From positions 2,422,501 through 2,486,500 of the forward strand of contig NC_135558.1 of the NCBI RefSeq assembly GCF_964340395.1: DNA of 64,000 nucleotides, written 5' to 3'. Position numbers and translations under genes: made by a program. Below the pieces are notes generated by a model, which ran no database searches, was not told where the DNA came from, and saw only the letters and a program-made list of their open reading frames with translations. Of the stretch, positions 1 to 14,300 are shown one piece after another; the stretch's first letter is position 1, and each line of letters begins with the position of its first letter. This DNA is from Glandiceps talaboti. Lineage: Eukaryota; Hemichordata; Enteropneusta; Spengelidae.

Positions 1-35
1 GGTTATGGCGTGAATTGTGCCTCTGTACATATTTT

Positions 36-132
36 ATGTATGTATGTATGTATGTATGTATGTATGTATGTAGGTAGGTAGGTAGGTAGGCAGGCAGGCA
101 GGCAGGCAGGTAGGTAGGTAGGTAGGTAGGTA
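36..132. repeat. Compound tetranucleotide microsatellite (ATGT)n-(TAGG)n-(CAGG)n-(TAGG)n
   Basis: Uninterrupted tetramers that change by single bases along the tract, as expected from slippage plus point mutation. Confidence 0.95.
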
Positions 133-1286
133 GATATGTGTCCATTTAGCATGTGCACACGTTTCTTTGTGTATGTGTCGGTGTACTCGAGCTTATACAT
201 GTAAAATGAATGCATTTTTAAAATCCACAGTCATCGTAGTACATTTATCGTAGTTCTCCGGTCGATAATTGATAATTTGTCCACGTGCTGTGGACTAGAT
301 CTATGGCAGACATCACGACTGAACGTTTATACTGCAAGGACACCCATTGTTTATCCTCAGGCATAGCATTTCTTTCTAATCAAATATTACATCATCCCGA
401 AAGACCTGACCGTTTATTTAACTTTGTTTTCGGCAACCTGAAGTGTGTATTTTTATATGATCGATTTTTCATCAACGTCCGTCGTCAGCCTCGTGGTAAT
501 AGACGGACCATTCGTTCAGCTATCTAACGTTCCGATTCACAAGACACTGTAGAAAATGGTAAGGTTTTGGCCTTTGATGGTATATATATATATATATATG
601 GATAGATTACAGATATAATATTTTCAATTGTATTGCTTTCTTTCCTTAGTTAATATTTGGTGTATTTTCGTCAAAAATTGTATTTTCGACTTCTCGTTTG
701 AAGAGAGATTTCATGATTTATGTTATTCAAATTTATGACTGCATGCTTATGTTTGCAATTTTTGAATAACACATCTCGAATACCTTTTTGTGTGAGTGTC
801 CATTCAAGTCCATTCATATTTGTTCATGTGAAGCTGATATTATAACTTTGTACTGTCTACGAGGGAAATGTTTTAAAATGTTACGGTTCAATTCTTCAAT
901 ATAACTTCTAGTCTGACGCTCATATATTTTATTTGCTTGTATGTCACGTGAAATATACATTATATGATCATCTTGTATCTACGGTGTGTGTACGTATGTT
1001 GTTCTGAATCATGTTTGGACATTTTTACTACAACGTCAGACCAGATTATCTTTGGATCATTGTCAGAAGTACAAATATTTCATTTCTCTCAGTTTTGTTA
1101 CTGTTCTAATATCCAAGATGTCCCTTGAGTAATTTTGGACAAAACCCGTGGCGTGGAAGTGAGTGAGGTTTTGAGAAATTATGTAATTTTATAACACTGA
1201 CCTATTGCCACACTTATCTACTTCAACCGCAATTTTGTTTTTCTACTAAACGATACCCAAGAAGGTTATTATCAAGCTTCCTTCAG

Positions 1287-1370
1287 TAGTAGTAGTAGTA
1301 GTAGTAAAATTTATTTAAGAACAGGGTAGCCAGGAAACAACAGAAGCTGATTTCCACCTGGGCCCTGTTA

Positions 1371-1414
<44 letters not shown>
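1287..1414. repeat. Retroelement 3'-tail remnant with (AGT)n and (CA)n
   Basis: (AGT)n is followed by AAAATTTATTTAAGAACAGG and a stretch ending in a GGGCCCTGTTA motif, then about 20 CA units. On the - strand this reads as a TTAAATAAA-ended element with a trinucleotide tail, typical of SINE or LINE 3' ends. Confidence 0.45.
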
Positions 1415-1416
<2 letters not shown>

Positions 1417-2159
1417 CGTTAGTAAGGTCATCGATTCATGCAACGAATGTTGGTCTACTTTTCATTCTATCTCCTTCTCGCAGTTTTTGATAAAGACTTT
1501 CAGAATGGGTAGACTTCTTGATATACCAGATATCATCTTTTGCACATTGATTTTGCTCGGGAATGGTGCCCTCAACGCCACAAAGGTATCGCTGTCGTCT
1601 GCTGATTCTTTTTTCAAGGTTCACACAGATAGCGTTTGCTTATATCTCAAGTAGACCCAAAACAGATATATGTGGCCGGTATATGACTTAAAAATGTCCT
1701 TAGGATGTTATTTGCATTGTTTAAAATAGGGTCATTTTTATTGGAGTTTTTGTAACCTACGTAATTAAAGCTGGCGTGTCGCTCTCGACAGACCCAGCAT
1801 TGCATATATAGACATTAATTTCGACGGGGAAGCTCTACATCACTCTGGGGTGATTAATGATTGGAAATGTCACATCCTAATAAGTAAGATGTATCAAACT
1901 GATTCTAATTTGTGGTTTTCGTGTGCTAACGCTGACACAAGTTTCAGTCATTTAATGCATGTATTGAATTTCACATAAATAGATTCGTGATAGTACAAAC
2001 CATTGCACAGTTCAAAAAAGGCAAGTAAAAGTTGCTGTCATAAATTGTAATTCACGGGTTCCCGCTCAAAATAGCGTGTTAAGCACGTTCTGCAATTATG
2101 TGAGGTAACGTATCCAGTATCGATTTCTACAAGTAACATGATGTATTGTGCATGTCTTA

Positions 2160-2245
2160 CATCAGTCAATGTACACAGTTTTCCTAATCACGTGTCATCA
2201 GTCAAGGTACACAGTTTTCCTAATCACGTGTCATCATTCAATGTT
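2160..2245. repeat. Two-copy direct repeat, about 40 bp
   Basis: Each copy holds GTACACAGTTTTCCTAATCA followed by CGTGTCATCA, so each carries a CACGTG-like E-box half. Confidence 0.85.
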
Positions 2246-2447
2246 CTACCACTTTACAATACAGGCAAAATAAAAGGTGCTCATGTTGATGATATGATGT
2301 AATTAGAAGAATAACTACGTACATATATTTACATGTTGTGCGGACGGCAAGGGATATGCCATATTAGTAGCAGTTATCGGTTGTCAGTCACACACTACAT
2401 CCTGCCCAGACCCAGTCCTGATTCCAGCCAGGCAATGGGATAAACAC

Positions 2448-2531
2448 GTCATTATGATAAACACGTCATTATGCATAATGACGTCATTATAATAAAGACG
2501 TCATTATGCATAATGACGTCATTATACTAAA
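2448..2531. promoter_or_regulatory. Tandem palindromic CRE (TGACGTCA) cluster
   Basis: Two full TGACGTCA sites (2479-2486, 2514-2521) sit in larger palindromes (ATAATGACGTCATTAT), joined by CATTATGCATAATG and flanked by several CGTCATTAT half-sites. CREB/ATF proteins bind the 8-mer. The function here, 4.4 kb before the first receptor exon found, is inferred. Confidence 0.5.
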
Positions 2532-5500
2532 CACGTCAGTATGTATGAATTCAATGGTAATATTAGTAAATGTTCTCTGATACAAATCCCATAAATTATT
2601 GCATCGACACTACTGTGGCAAAGCAATATAGTATTTCATATTCCCCCATACGACTACAACATATATGCCATAGAGAACTGACGTGGTCTTTATCGTATAT
2701 ACATTAACAATACAATTCCACGCCTTTGTTTGACTTAGCCCTATCAAAAGTAATCCCACATCACCAGGCCAGCTGATCCATTACTTGTTTAATGTTGTGT
2801 CTTTTGTACATTAACAAATTTCCGTACTTGTTCATTGCTGTGTAATAGTATAGTTTATGAGAAGTTGCATATTTACAAAAAGTCCCTCTACGGCGTACTA
2901 GGGAAACAACGCTATATGAAACTATAATAGTTTGCTTGCAAATCAAGTAATGTTGTGTAAGACAGAAGGTGTGTAGAATATAAAGTTGTCAGTGTTAGGT
3001 CCAATCGTTTTAAATGTTGCTGAATCAACAATGTAAAGAGATTTTTTTCTTGTGAGAAACAAACAATTAAACTTTGCCAGTCATCAATGTTATCTCCATG
3101 ACAACAGACACACGCTTTGAAATATCGTATGTCAGCTCCATCTTCGTTAAATCAATCTTATTGATATTTTTGATATTGGGATACAGACAGGAAAACACTT
3201 TTTTACCTTATTAATCTTTTAGGTAACTCGTTATTAAAAAAGTAACGATAACATTATTAAGAAAATGTATATCAAAACTTTATTGCACTAAATTATGGTG
3301 ACCCCTATAGTTTTTCTGTTTATCATTAAGCTCCTACATCAATTTTTTTTTAAATTTTCACCCGTCTCTAATATTTGTGGAACAGTGCCCTGTCTGGCAA
3401 GAATAAGCAAGTGCCTGGACTGTCGACGTCATCTACAGTCACGGCAGCGGTGGCGACGCTTGTTCACTAACAGCGCATGTCTTTCATGACGGAAGTTATG
3501 CAAGTGTGTGGGGTGAGAACGTGCCAAATATGTAGAGAAGCTGGGAAAGGACTTGTTACCAGGAATCCAATAAAAAGGAGATAGAGAGGAGGAAAAGGAG
3601 AGGCAGAGAAACATGAAGATGTTTTTTTTACTTTTTTTAACCGAACGACAGAGCTATAGTTGCTAGGAAAGAAACAAAAAAATATGATCACCTTTATGGA
3701 AGTATAGCTAACGGTAATGAGTTCAATGGAAGTACTGGACATACATTTATACCGGTACTACCAAAAAGTCGACTAACATGAAAAGCAAATGAAAATCCGT
3801 CCAACGACAGCGTGGTTTAAGTTCTGAAGAATTAGTCAAAGCAGACCAAAATCATACACTTAATAACACTAATCCGATGGAAGATTCTAAGGTTTCTAAC
3901 GGAATTGACTGTTGCTATGTTTTACAAAAACGAATTCTCAACATGATAGAAAGCCATAATCAAGCACAAGTCCAAAGATTATCATGTCTACAACACCTTG
4001 CATATTTGAAGGTCACGGTCAAACATGTCAATAAGCCTTTCTTAGTTCTAGAAGACATGATTTGAAGCTCTGAAGGTCATGTTAACCGAAAATCCCAAGC
4101 GTGCTACTTCAATTGCATTTTAAGTAATTTCTTGAAGGCGTACATGTCTGGCGATATAATAGTAATGTTTATTATAAAATAAGACTTTTCTCCTTATGTA
4201 CTGGGAAGCAACTCTCCTCTCTACATTGAAAATACTTCTCCATCTTGAAAAATTCGAACACCGAGTATTCAGATGTAATAACAACAGCAATAGACCATAT
4301 GGAATTATAATCAGATTTTTACAACAAATACTTCTCCTATTAACGTGCCAAATATGGTATTCTGCTGATGTGAGTGATTACACTTTGTTACACTGTGAGG
4401 AAAAAGACTATACACGGAGTATCTACATTACCTTGTAATATGCAACACTTCAGGTGAACCGTGAAAAGCCCAATCACCCAGTCGTGAACGACATCCTGCT
4501 GTATAATTGGGCTAATATTTGCACGTCCACGGAACACTTGATACTCTGCTTTTGTTTCCATCACGCGCCACCTAGGCCTTCCTGTTACCGGTTCGAAAGG
4601 ATCATTCGTAAACAGACTTGTCTAAAAAAAATATCGCAGCGGGCATATACATGTCACTGATCAGGGAATCATTTTTACAAATTTGAAATATTCATTAACT
4701 TGTTCGTTCTTAACAATCAATGCTTCTTTTAAAAAAAAGAAAACCATATGGCTAAAAAGGAATGTGGAAATCAATTAGAAGATGTGTAAACCATGTTATT
4801 ACTTTTACGAAAGTAACCATATTGAACAAACATATGTAGATCTAAAACTAATAACGAGTAATCTTATATACCGTTTTACAGAACATTTAGGGTCAGTCTA
4901 TTGTTCAACGCAAGAATTCTTAAATCTAATGTCACTATTTTTCATATTCTATCACAATTTAATTAGATAACATCAAAGGACTAGATATTATTCTAATATT
5001 AACGCAAAATATGTGCCCGTGAATCGTCACTGTTACGTAGGTTTGTAGCTGCTTCAAGTCTAATACGTTTATACATTGTTTCCCGTCAGATCAACCAGAC
5101 AGAAGCTATACTAATTCATTGCAAACCTTCCACGTGGTTTACACAGTATGCAATAATGTCGATCAATATTTCCCACACGGGGTTTGACAGTTCATTCAGG
5201 AATAGTGTGATTATTATTAGAAAACCACACCAACAAGACAACCCTAGATCAACATAATCTGAGAAAAGGCAGTGGGATCTAACGCTGTCGATTCAGTATA
5301 ATTTGTCACTCAACGAAGTAAAACTGCATGGGTATAGACAGAAATTATCTTTTACAAAGGGTGAATGTTGACGAGGCATTTTTGACAAATTTATTTTAGA
5401 CAAAAACGCCAAATATCTAACAAACACACTTTAATAAATACAAAATATTAGAGAAACATGATTTTTAACATTTGGAATTTTGAAAGGTGGCATAGTGTTG

Positions 5501-6097
5501 CTTGTATGATAAATGCTGGTGTATATTGTAGTTCGTTCTGTATGTATTGTAGATTAAACATGTGATTTAATTTTAGTTAGTTATCTCCGTGTTCAAAAGA
5601 CAATAGTCAGCTACAATGACAAATCTGAACTCGGAAATGAAAAACATTTGATTACATACCTAGATATTGAAATTCCCACCTCATGCAGAAAATATCTATA
5701 TAAACATCATGTACAAACGATATTCCTGAAGCATATTTTTGTTATGATGATGAAAATACGCAATTGATCTTAGAATATTATATTTATCAATTTGGGCAAT
5801 TGACAAAGTGTTGGCTAGATTTCATTAGAAAGGAGCAATAAATGATTAAAATGACTATTAAAATCTGAGAAAATAGATTAATTATTGAAACCAATAATAG
5901 ACCAATTTTTAGATTGAGATTACCTTACGGACTGGGGTAAACAGTTCCATATTGCAATACCAGTGTACGTTAAATAATACATGCTACAACATTTGGAATC
6001 AAAAAGGGTGGCACATTGTTTCTTGAATGATAACTACGTTTGTATATTTGTGCATTGTCATTTGACTGTAGGCATTGCCATTTGATTGTAGGCATTC

Positions 6098-6170
6098 ATA
6101 CATACATTCATTCATTCATTCATTCATTCATTCATTCATTCATTCATTCATTCATTCATTCATTCATCCA
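6098..6170. repeat. (ATTC)n microsatellite
   Basis: About 18 ATTC units. Frames through it stay open only because of the repeat. Confidence 0.95.
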
Positions 6171-6922
6171 TTGTCGCCTTATGCTGTCAGTTCAAACATG
6201 AACAATTCGGTACATCATAACGAATGGTGTTGTACCTCAAGAAATGAAGTAGGTTATTAGATTAGGATTACTCTTAACGGCTTAAACTTAGTTTAAGTCA
6301 AATAACATCAAGTTGAAGACCGACACAGTTCATTTGAAATGTTATAATATCAAGGCATTGTAAAAAAATAAAATTAGGGGTTATGTTTTGATATTTTTAG
6401 TAAGGTTATTGATTTGAAACTCTTATTGAGCATACAGAACAATTCTTGGGTTATTATGTATGATGTGTTTACTGAAAGAAATAAAATAAATGCCAAAGGG
6501 TAAACAATACTCGGCAAAGCTTTCATAGAAACATGATACGATAGGATATCTAATGTCATTGCAATGGATATTTTCATTTTCAATTTGATACGTGTCAGCT
6601 AAGCATTTTCTACAAATCTGCCTTTTTCGATGGCCCAGAAAAAAACAGACTTAGGTATAATTTTGTAATACAGCAGTGACGATTGTCTAATTGTAGGTCA
6701 TCGTTTTTATTGCTTTTACCATATATTTGTAATACCATCTCAGTAATGACATTACGACCTCTGTAAATAAATTAATAAGTAGGAGACATCTGTCGGGTAA
6801 AGAATCATCAGGTTTGTTTAGTTCGCTGACTAATTTCAATAGTACTTCTGATAGATACCAATTGTATAGTTAACCTCAAACGGTATTTCTGACTACAGTA
6901 GTGTTATATGTTTGTATTACAG

Positions 6923-6992
6923 GTTCCTGGTGAGTATCTATCAAATATGTGTGACCTTGCTGAGCAGATTGAAGCGTCATACAATGTTTCTG
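6923..6992 (+). CDS. Receptor exon a: first ectodomain cysteine
   Basis: Enters in phase 0 after a tttgtattacag acceptor and leaves in phase 1 at a GTAAGC donor. It encodes [20 protein letters not shown], the N-terminal helix of the hormone-binding domain with cysteine 1, then NVS with an N-glycosylation sequon. There is no signal peptide, so at least one upstream coding exon is expected. Confidence 0.8.
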
Positions 6993-8910
6993 GTAAGCTA
7001 CAATCTTTTTTGTTTCTCCAAGAAGAACAATATAAACGAAATTCTTCTTTTGGCGGAAATGTTCCTCCAACCATAGAAATAGAATTTCTGTCATATTTTG
7101 ATGATTCAATCCATTTTAAAATTTCAAAATCAGCCAGGAGACTGCTGCCTATAATTAAAACATTGCCTTGTTCTGATTGTCGATTGATTGCGTCATGTCA
7201 GATCTAAATGTACAGGGAAACAAACATTTCGAAGATAGCTATACTTCAAACGGTTAATATTTATCAAACTATCTTGTGGATGACACCCTCAACAAAGATG
7301 GACGGATTTAGACACTCCTGTAAGTCCTCTCATTTGTATGTATGCTACAATCGTACAAACCATTTGAACTTCATGCTCTCACTTTCATCATTTTATGTAA
7401 CAAATGGTCATTTGCCTTACTTGGACCCTTCGAGTTATCATCGAATTAGCCATCATATTTACGTCAGCATATGATATGGCATACGTACAAGTAGCTCTCC
7501 GAAATGATTGTTTCAAAAGTTGAACGAAAGTACGAGAACATATAATAGATTATCTTTTCATAATGATGAACTCCTAGTAGGGGGGTTCTCGGAGAATCTG
7601 TGACAAATTGCGTCTAACACTGCATAATTAGCTATAGCCTCAAGCAATAACACCCTTATCATGCCTTATGGCTTATGCTTAGTGTTGGAGTTGCAGATGA
7701 GTTGAATGCGATATGATTGCTGGAAGACCTAGAGTTCACTCAGTTGATCTTAGTAGTTGTAATCATTGATTGTTGACTTTGATGTTTTCTTGGAAAAATC
7801 TCGTCTTTTTTTACGGTCTCTGGGTGCAGTGATGTAATAGCACGATCTCAGCTGTGAACAGTAAATATCAGACTATATGTAAAGCCCAAAACTGATTGGA
7901 CAGGATGTGTAACTATCCTTTTTTATTGTACTATTCAACAACGGGTTTATTCCATCTAATCAAATCAACCATTTGAAAATCTTTGATATTCATTGTACAT
8001 GTTGGTAAACATGTACTATTTGTCGCCCATCTCAAGTTATACAGTCACTAAAAGGTAGATACTGTATTCAATATTGCTGATATCAAAGGACACTGTCAGT
8101 CATTTGGGTACACATTTTGATCAGAGGTGGACAGGTGAGAGTACATACAGTCTTCCATTACCTTTAGTTACAGTTTCTTGACACTGAGGTACCTTTTTAC
8201 TAAAGAGATAATTAGATGTAAATTTAATACTCTAAATATTGGTTTTCTTTTAAAGGGCCGCAATGTAACCGTTCAATTCATGGACAAGTATGTTGGCCAT
8301 CGTCTCCCACCAACACAAATGTGACTATGCCGTGTGAACCAGGTGTATCACATCGTAAGTACTACTACATTGTATAAAGCATATAGATATATCTATACCA
8401 CTTACCTTATTGACAAATACAATACATACATACATACATACATACATACATACATACATACATACATACATACATACATGCATACATGCATGCATGCATG
8501 CATGCATACATACATACATACATACATACATACATACATACATACATACATACATACATACATACATACATACATACATACATGTAGACAGAGAGATGCA
8601 TATTATACGTATGTCATCTTATTACAGCATTCTTTGCCACGAGATTTTGCAATGCAGTTGGTGAATGGGAGACGTTCCAATATTCATATCTATGGTGCAT
8701 ATATCTTGCTGCTAATTTGAACGATAATCAAGAGAATGTAAGTACTTTTCTGATATATCTATTTTGTATTTGATAGTTTGCGTTGAATGTTACCAAAAGA
8801 GACGTATTCTGATTATGCACATATCGAAATTGAGCCAACATCGAAGCTCTAATAAAGACAGACAAAGACAAGAGAAATTGAGAGAGGAGGAGACAGGGAC
8901 AGACAGACAT

Positions 8911-8949
<39 letters not shown>

Positions 8950-8960
8950 GGCAGGCAGGC

Positions 8961-9009
<49 letters not shown>

Positions 9010-9788
9010 CATGTACAGACACCCATGGTTACGGGAGATGCAAGATCAGTTTTATATAGACACAAACATGTACATTGATTAATGTGTGTGTGTGTGGGGG
9101 GATATGTACCTGTTGGTGATGCTTTCAGCTCATATAGTATTTTTACATTGTAAAAATCGATGCCGTAGAAATAATAAAATGTCTCGACAAAAAATCTCAC
9201 TGGCCTTCCTACATTTTGTCGTCTTGCTCGACAAAATGTTACTATTAAACGTTGTTTATTTTCATAAATCTGGAGGTAACAAAACACTTACTAATTAACA
9301 TTGCTACATGTCCTTAGCTGGAGCTATCATTATCTTTAAGTTAGTAGATCGTAACCAAACCATATAAAATGTAAAAACATATACGTTTTGAAGCGCTTCA
9401 ACACATTGAATTGTAACAATTTTGTTGTGCCAGACTATAAAATGTAGCAATGTTTAATTAGATTTTTGCAGCGCCAGACGACGATGTATTTCTACTCATT
9501 CATTTCCATTTTAGGAGGTTGAAAATAGCTACGCCCATAATGTCAGTATAGCTGCTTCACTTATCCGTATCATTGGTAACTGTATGGGTATCATATTTCT
9601 ATTGGTAGCACTCTTTATATTCTGCTACTTCAAGTAAGTACTTTAAAGAATTGTATTGGTAATAAAAACTTGTTGCTCCAAAAGACCGAAGTCCATTACA
9701 ACCGTAATGGATTGAATGGCATATACATAATATACAAATAAATACATACATACATACATACATACATACATACATACATACATACATA

Positions 9789-9880
<92 letters not shown>

Positions 9881-11312
9881 AATTTATTTAGTTTATTGGT
9901 GGGGATTAGTTATCGAGGTAAACCTACACAAATGTGAATGATGTGAAAGGATTCTTCTTAACTGATATAACAATACAAGTTGTGATTGTTCATGGACACG
10001 TTTAGTATGTTAAAGATGAATAGTGATTTATAATGTAAATATGATTATTTGTATCCTTCCAGATGTCTTGCCAGTACAAGGATCTCTATTCATAAGAACC
10101 TGATCGTTTCGTTCATTGCCAAGGCAGTAATGCAGGTTATACATCTTCACCATTCTATGTACTTATACACCGGTTTACCGAAAACTTGGATAGACGAACC
10201 GTTGGATAGCATTTACTTCTACAAGGTAAATACAACCTTTGAAGTAATTGAATAGAAATTGCTATGCTATGTTCCTTTTATCGGAAGTGGACAATTAAAA
10301 CCGGCATGTGAAGGTCCGAAAAGTCTTCTCCTTATCAATATCCTCTCAAATTGACATAAATTCTCTTAGACATACATGGCTGGGAACAGCGGGATGCAAC
10401 AGAGACCAGCAATCTCATGGTTGTTCCAATAGTCACTATCACCAATATATATATCAATTTACATGAAATGTAATGCATTGTTAGACAAATGCAGTTGCCA
10501 TCACTGTTTTATGCAACAAGTTATTTGATATTCAAAGCATGCATTAAGACGTTGCTTAATCAACAAAAATCATTAATTATGCAAAATACAATTCAAAGTT
10601 TCAAGGTTTTATAGGAGATGTACGCTTTGTCGTCGTCATACAAATACAAACTTAGTTTATATACAATTTGAAGCATGAATTCCATTAGCCTAGAATCCAG
10701 GCGATTTGTCAAAAACCCTCATTAGCATGGATTCCAGGCCAAAATTCTTAAGATATTGCCTAATTACCAAAAGGCATTATTTATGCAAATCAATCAGTTT
10801 GTCGTTAATTATTTTAGACAGAGGACATTATATTTAATACTATGGTTTTTTCTGTCGGCGCAGTTTCTAAACTCGTTAAAATAACAACGGTAGTTATGTT
10901 GCATTACCACCAATAGCAATAAGTAGCAACAAGATCAATTACAATGTAATAGTAATGATCGTTAGCTGTGCAACAGTCAGTGAAACGTATTGTCGATATT
11001 TGCAGGCAAAGGTTTTTAAATACTAGTATATCACAAATAAATGATTTGACTGTTTTCACAGGCGGAATATTGTCGTCCAGTATTAACATTCTATTACTAC
11101 ACTGCCTTTGCCAACCTTGCCTGGATGTTTGTAGAAGGATTGTTTTTACTATCAAGAATAACAATAAGCGTGTTCAGCAATGACCCAAACTTTGTTGTGT
11201 TTTATCTCATTGGATGGGGTAAGATATTGCAGAATTTCTTGAACATTCCCCACTGTCTAAAATTAGATTAGTATAGTAACTGTTACGTCGTTATTCTTTC
11301 CTGTATTGTCTC

Positions 11313-11356
<44 letters not shown>

Positions 11357-14300
11357 TGGGTGAAACTATGACCTCCACCGAAACTACAAACTCAGAAGTA
11401 AACATGGTGACTAGTATTAAGTGTATAGAAGAGTCTCTGAATACACATACAGCTCGTCGGCTTCACTAAGTATAATTTCCTGTCGAGCCATACCATGCGT
11501 TTTAGGCGATTTACCGATAGAAGGCATCGTTGTGTTTTAGTTCAAGCACAGTGTCTGGTTGAACTAACTTGTGTAGTTTAGTTTCATCATAAACTAAATC
11601 ATTATATAGCTTCACATCACATTTGCTGTTAACTTTATATCTTACGTGTTTAACTTTCGGCATGGTACAATTGATTTGAGTGGTGGTGCAGACCTATCAT
11701 TGGTACTGGTATTTTAAGTGTATCGTGTAAATGTCTTGTGTGTAAGATATTTATGACTGTCTTGATTCCCTTAAAAGACAGACTAACCTTTCAACCGTTA
11801 TACTAATCGTTGTTTAGAGATGCCTTTGATCAGAATACCGTTTTATCAGCAGTGGACATTTAAAACTGGGTTCACAACATGTTCTTATCAGTGTGTTTAT
11901 GTCTGTAAAAGTTAGACATATCATCGTACACCTTGTGACAAACTTTCACAGACATATGAACAAACTGATAAAAACATTATGTGAATCTACATCCAGAGGA
12001 TATTGGTGTTTGTATCTGGTCAATGTATATCAGTTTGATAGTGGTATAGAGAGCAGATTTTCAAATTCGGATATAACTACTGATTAAACGATATTCTGCT
12101 CAAAGGCATCTCTGGGTAACGTTAACTGCTGCAAAGATTGTATCTAAACATAAAAATACATGACAATGTATTGGTTATCTTGGTTATCTTTTCCCAGTAT
12201 CCCCCATTCCATTTACTATTGTCTGGGCGGTAGTATTATATCACAAAGATGACAATGAGTGTTGGAGTACCCAGGACAATTGGAAGTATTTTTGGATCCT
12301 ACATGGACCGATGTGCGCAATGTACCTGGTAAATACACTGAAAACAACGTTACCTTAAATAGACTGTCGTCTGGCGCCACAAAAATCTTACTAGAATTAC
12401 ATTTTGTGCTACTGTAACATTTCATCATTATCGTCTAAAATCTATCTCAACATTGCTACATCGATTTTTCATGGTCTCATTGTAAAGAATCATATCAATG
12501 CTAATGTAGTTTCTTTTTTGTAAAATACAATATCTTTGGTGACAGGAGCCAAAACATGTACATTGTAACAGTCTACTAAGATAGTAATACATTGTAACAG
12601 TCTACTAAGATAGTAATACATTGTAACAGTCTAATAAGATACTATCTCCTGCAAAGAAATGTAGCAATTTTAGTAAGATTTGTTCGTAAAGCCAGACGAA
12701 ATGTATCACTGTAGTAAGAGTTTTGTTTAGACTGAAGACACTCTACTTCAACTGACATGGTTTTCATAGCTATCTTCAGTTCAAATGATATTCAGTCAGT
12801 AAACTTAAACAACCTTTATAGCAATTTTATGGGTATATAAACTCACGGGTTTTATCTAACAGTTCATGAATCAGCCTATATGGTAAATTTTAAGAGTCAA
12901 TCAAAGATGCATGAATTCATACATTTTATTAAGATGTAAGTGCCACTTTCTGGTAGAATACTAGAATATTCAGAGTAGAGTTTAATAACCCTAACATAAA
13001 CAGGATTTCTACAGTCTAATGATTTGACAAAGTGTATTCACTCTTATTTAACAATATCATCCTTCCATATTGCATTATCACTTTGAAAAATATCGCAGCC
13101 AAGATTTATCTAATTACACTGTTTTTTATCCTTAGGCTAATTTCATCTTCCTGATTGCCATTGTTTTTATCCTGGTTACAAAACTACGTGCAAGTCATGA
13201 AGAAGAGACAGCTCAAGTCAGGTGATTGTGAAATCTATAACATTGCGATGTATGTCATCTCAAATAGCATATAGTCTTCTTTATCAAAGTATCTACCATA
13301 GACCCCCCCCCCCCCATGTAGTCGGATTTGCATACACCCTCTCTACAGACATTTATTTTTGTCATTTAAAGTTTTTGTGTTCAAACCTAAAATTAGATTT
13401 CATAACAACAGGCTCAACCGACTTTTCAACTGGCTCAACCCACTTAACAACAGGCTCAACCCACTTAACAACAGGCTCAACCCACTTAACAACAGGCTCA
13501 ACCCACTTAACAACAGGCTCAACCCACTTAACAACAGGCTCAACCCACTTAACAACTGGCTCAACCCACTTAACAACAGGCTCAACCCACTTAACAACAG
13601 GCTCAACCCACTTAACAACAGGCTCAACCCACTTAACAACTGGCTCAACCCACTTAACAACTGGCTCAACCCACTTAACAACTGGCTCAACCCACTTACA
13701 TGTATTTAAGTCCATCATGAAACTTGTCCTTTTACGATTGGTTGATCCTGTCCACCAACTATATTTAGTTCGTACAGTTCAGATCACGTGGTGCTGCCAT
13801 TGACGTCATCTGACAAAGCGGACCAGTAAAAAATTGGGGCTATGCAGTTTTCTGACAGATGCCTCATTGCAATAAAAAAAATAACGAATTCAATGGTCTA
13901 AGCGTTTGTGAATTTGACGTAATCCGTCAAACAGATGTTTGATCCAGAGACCTTCATTATGGACAAGGAGACAATAGGTATTGCGAAGCACAACTGATGA
14001 TGGCTATGTTGTATACCTGTATGCCAAATACACAATGTTGATTATACCAAAATGTATTTCCCATGTGCTCACACGATGTGAATCATAGTTTGAAAGATGT
14101 AATCACTGTCCTAATCACTGTCCTAATTCGTTTCTTTCACCAAACTCTTGGTGCAGCGAATAACAGCAGAGTACCCAGTCTATTCATGTTATTGCCAGTT
14201 AAGAATCAGTACAAATATAAACTACAAAATAATGCACACACCATATGGATATTTACATTTCACTAGATAGATAATTTAACATTCTAGACTGACTGACTCT

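Larger units (their letters stand above)
1..6922. other. Upstream region of the receptor, no confirmed coding exon
   Basis: Contains simple repeats at 36-132 and 1373-1414, a retroelement-like tail near 1290-1370, direct repeats at 2160-2245 and a CRE-palindrome block at 2448-2531. The only exon-like spot is an ATG directly followed by GTAAGG at 554-562, phase-compatible with the exon at 6923 but giving no signal peptide. The receptor's true first exon may lie here or outside the window. Confidence 0.5.

Noticed and set aside
285-527. 80-codon frame near the window start as receptor first exon
   Set aside because: No signal peptide, no donor at its end in phase 0, and no family resemblance.
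3295-3489. Hydrophobic N-terminus frame (MVTPIVFLFIIKLL) as the missing receptor signal peptide
   Set aside because: It looks secretory, but I see no good phase-0 donor before its stop; it cannot be joined to 6923 with confidence.
8325-8720. Open frames of repeated His-Thr-Tyr-Ile or Cys-Met-Tyr-Val on both strands
   Set aside because: They are translations of the (ACAT)n microsatellite, stop-free by composition; the same applies to the AGAC frames at 8728-9287.
13222-13803. 193-codon frame with repeated TGSTHLT units
   Set aside because: The 21-bp minisatellite keeps every frame open on both strands, it lies inside a receptor intron, and there is no start context or homology.
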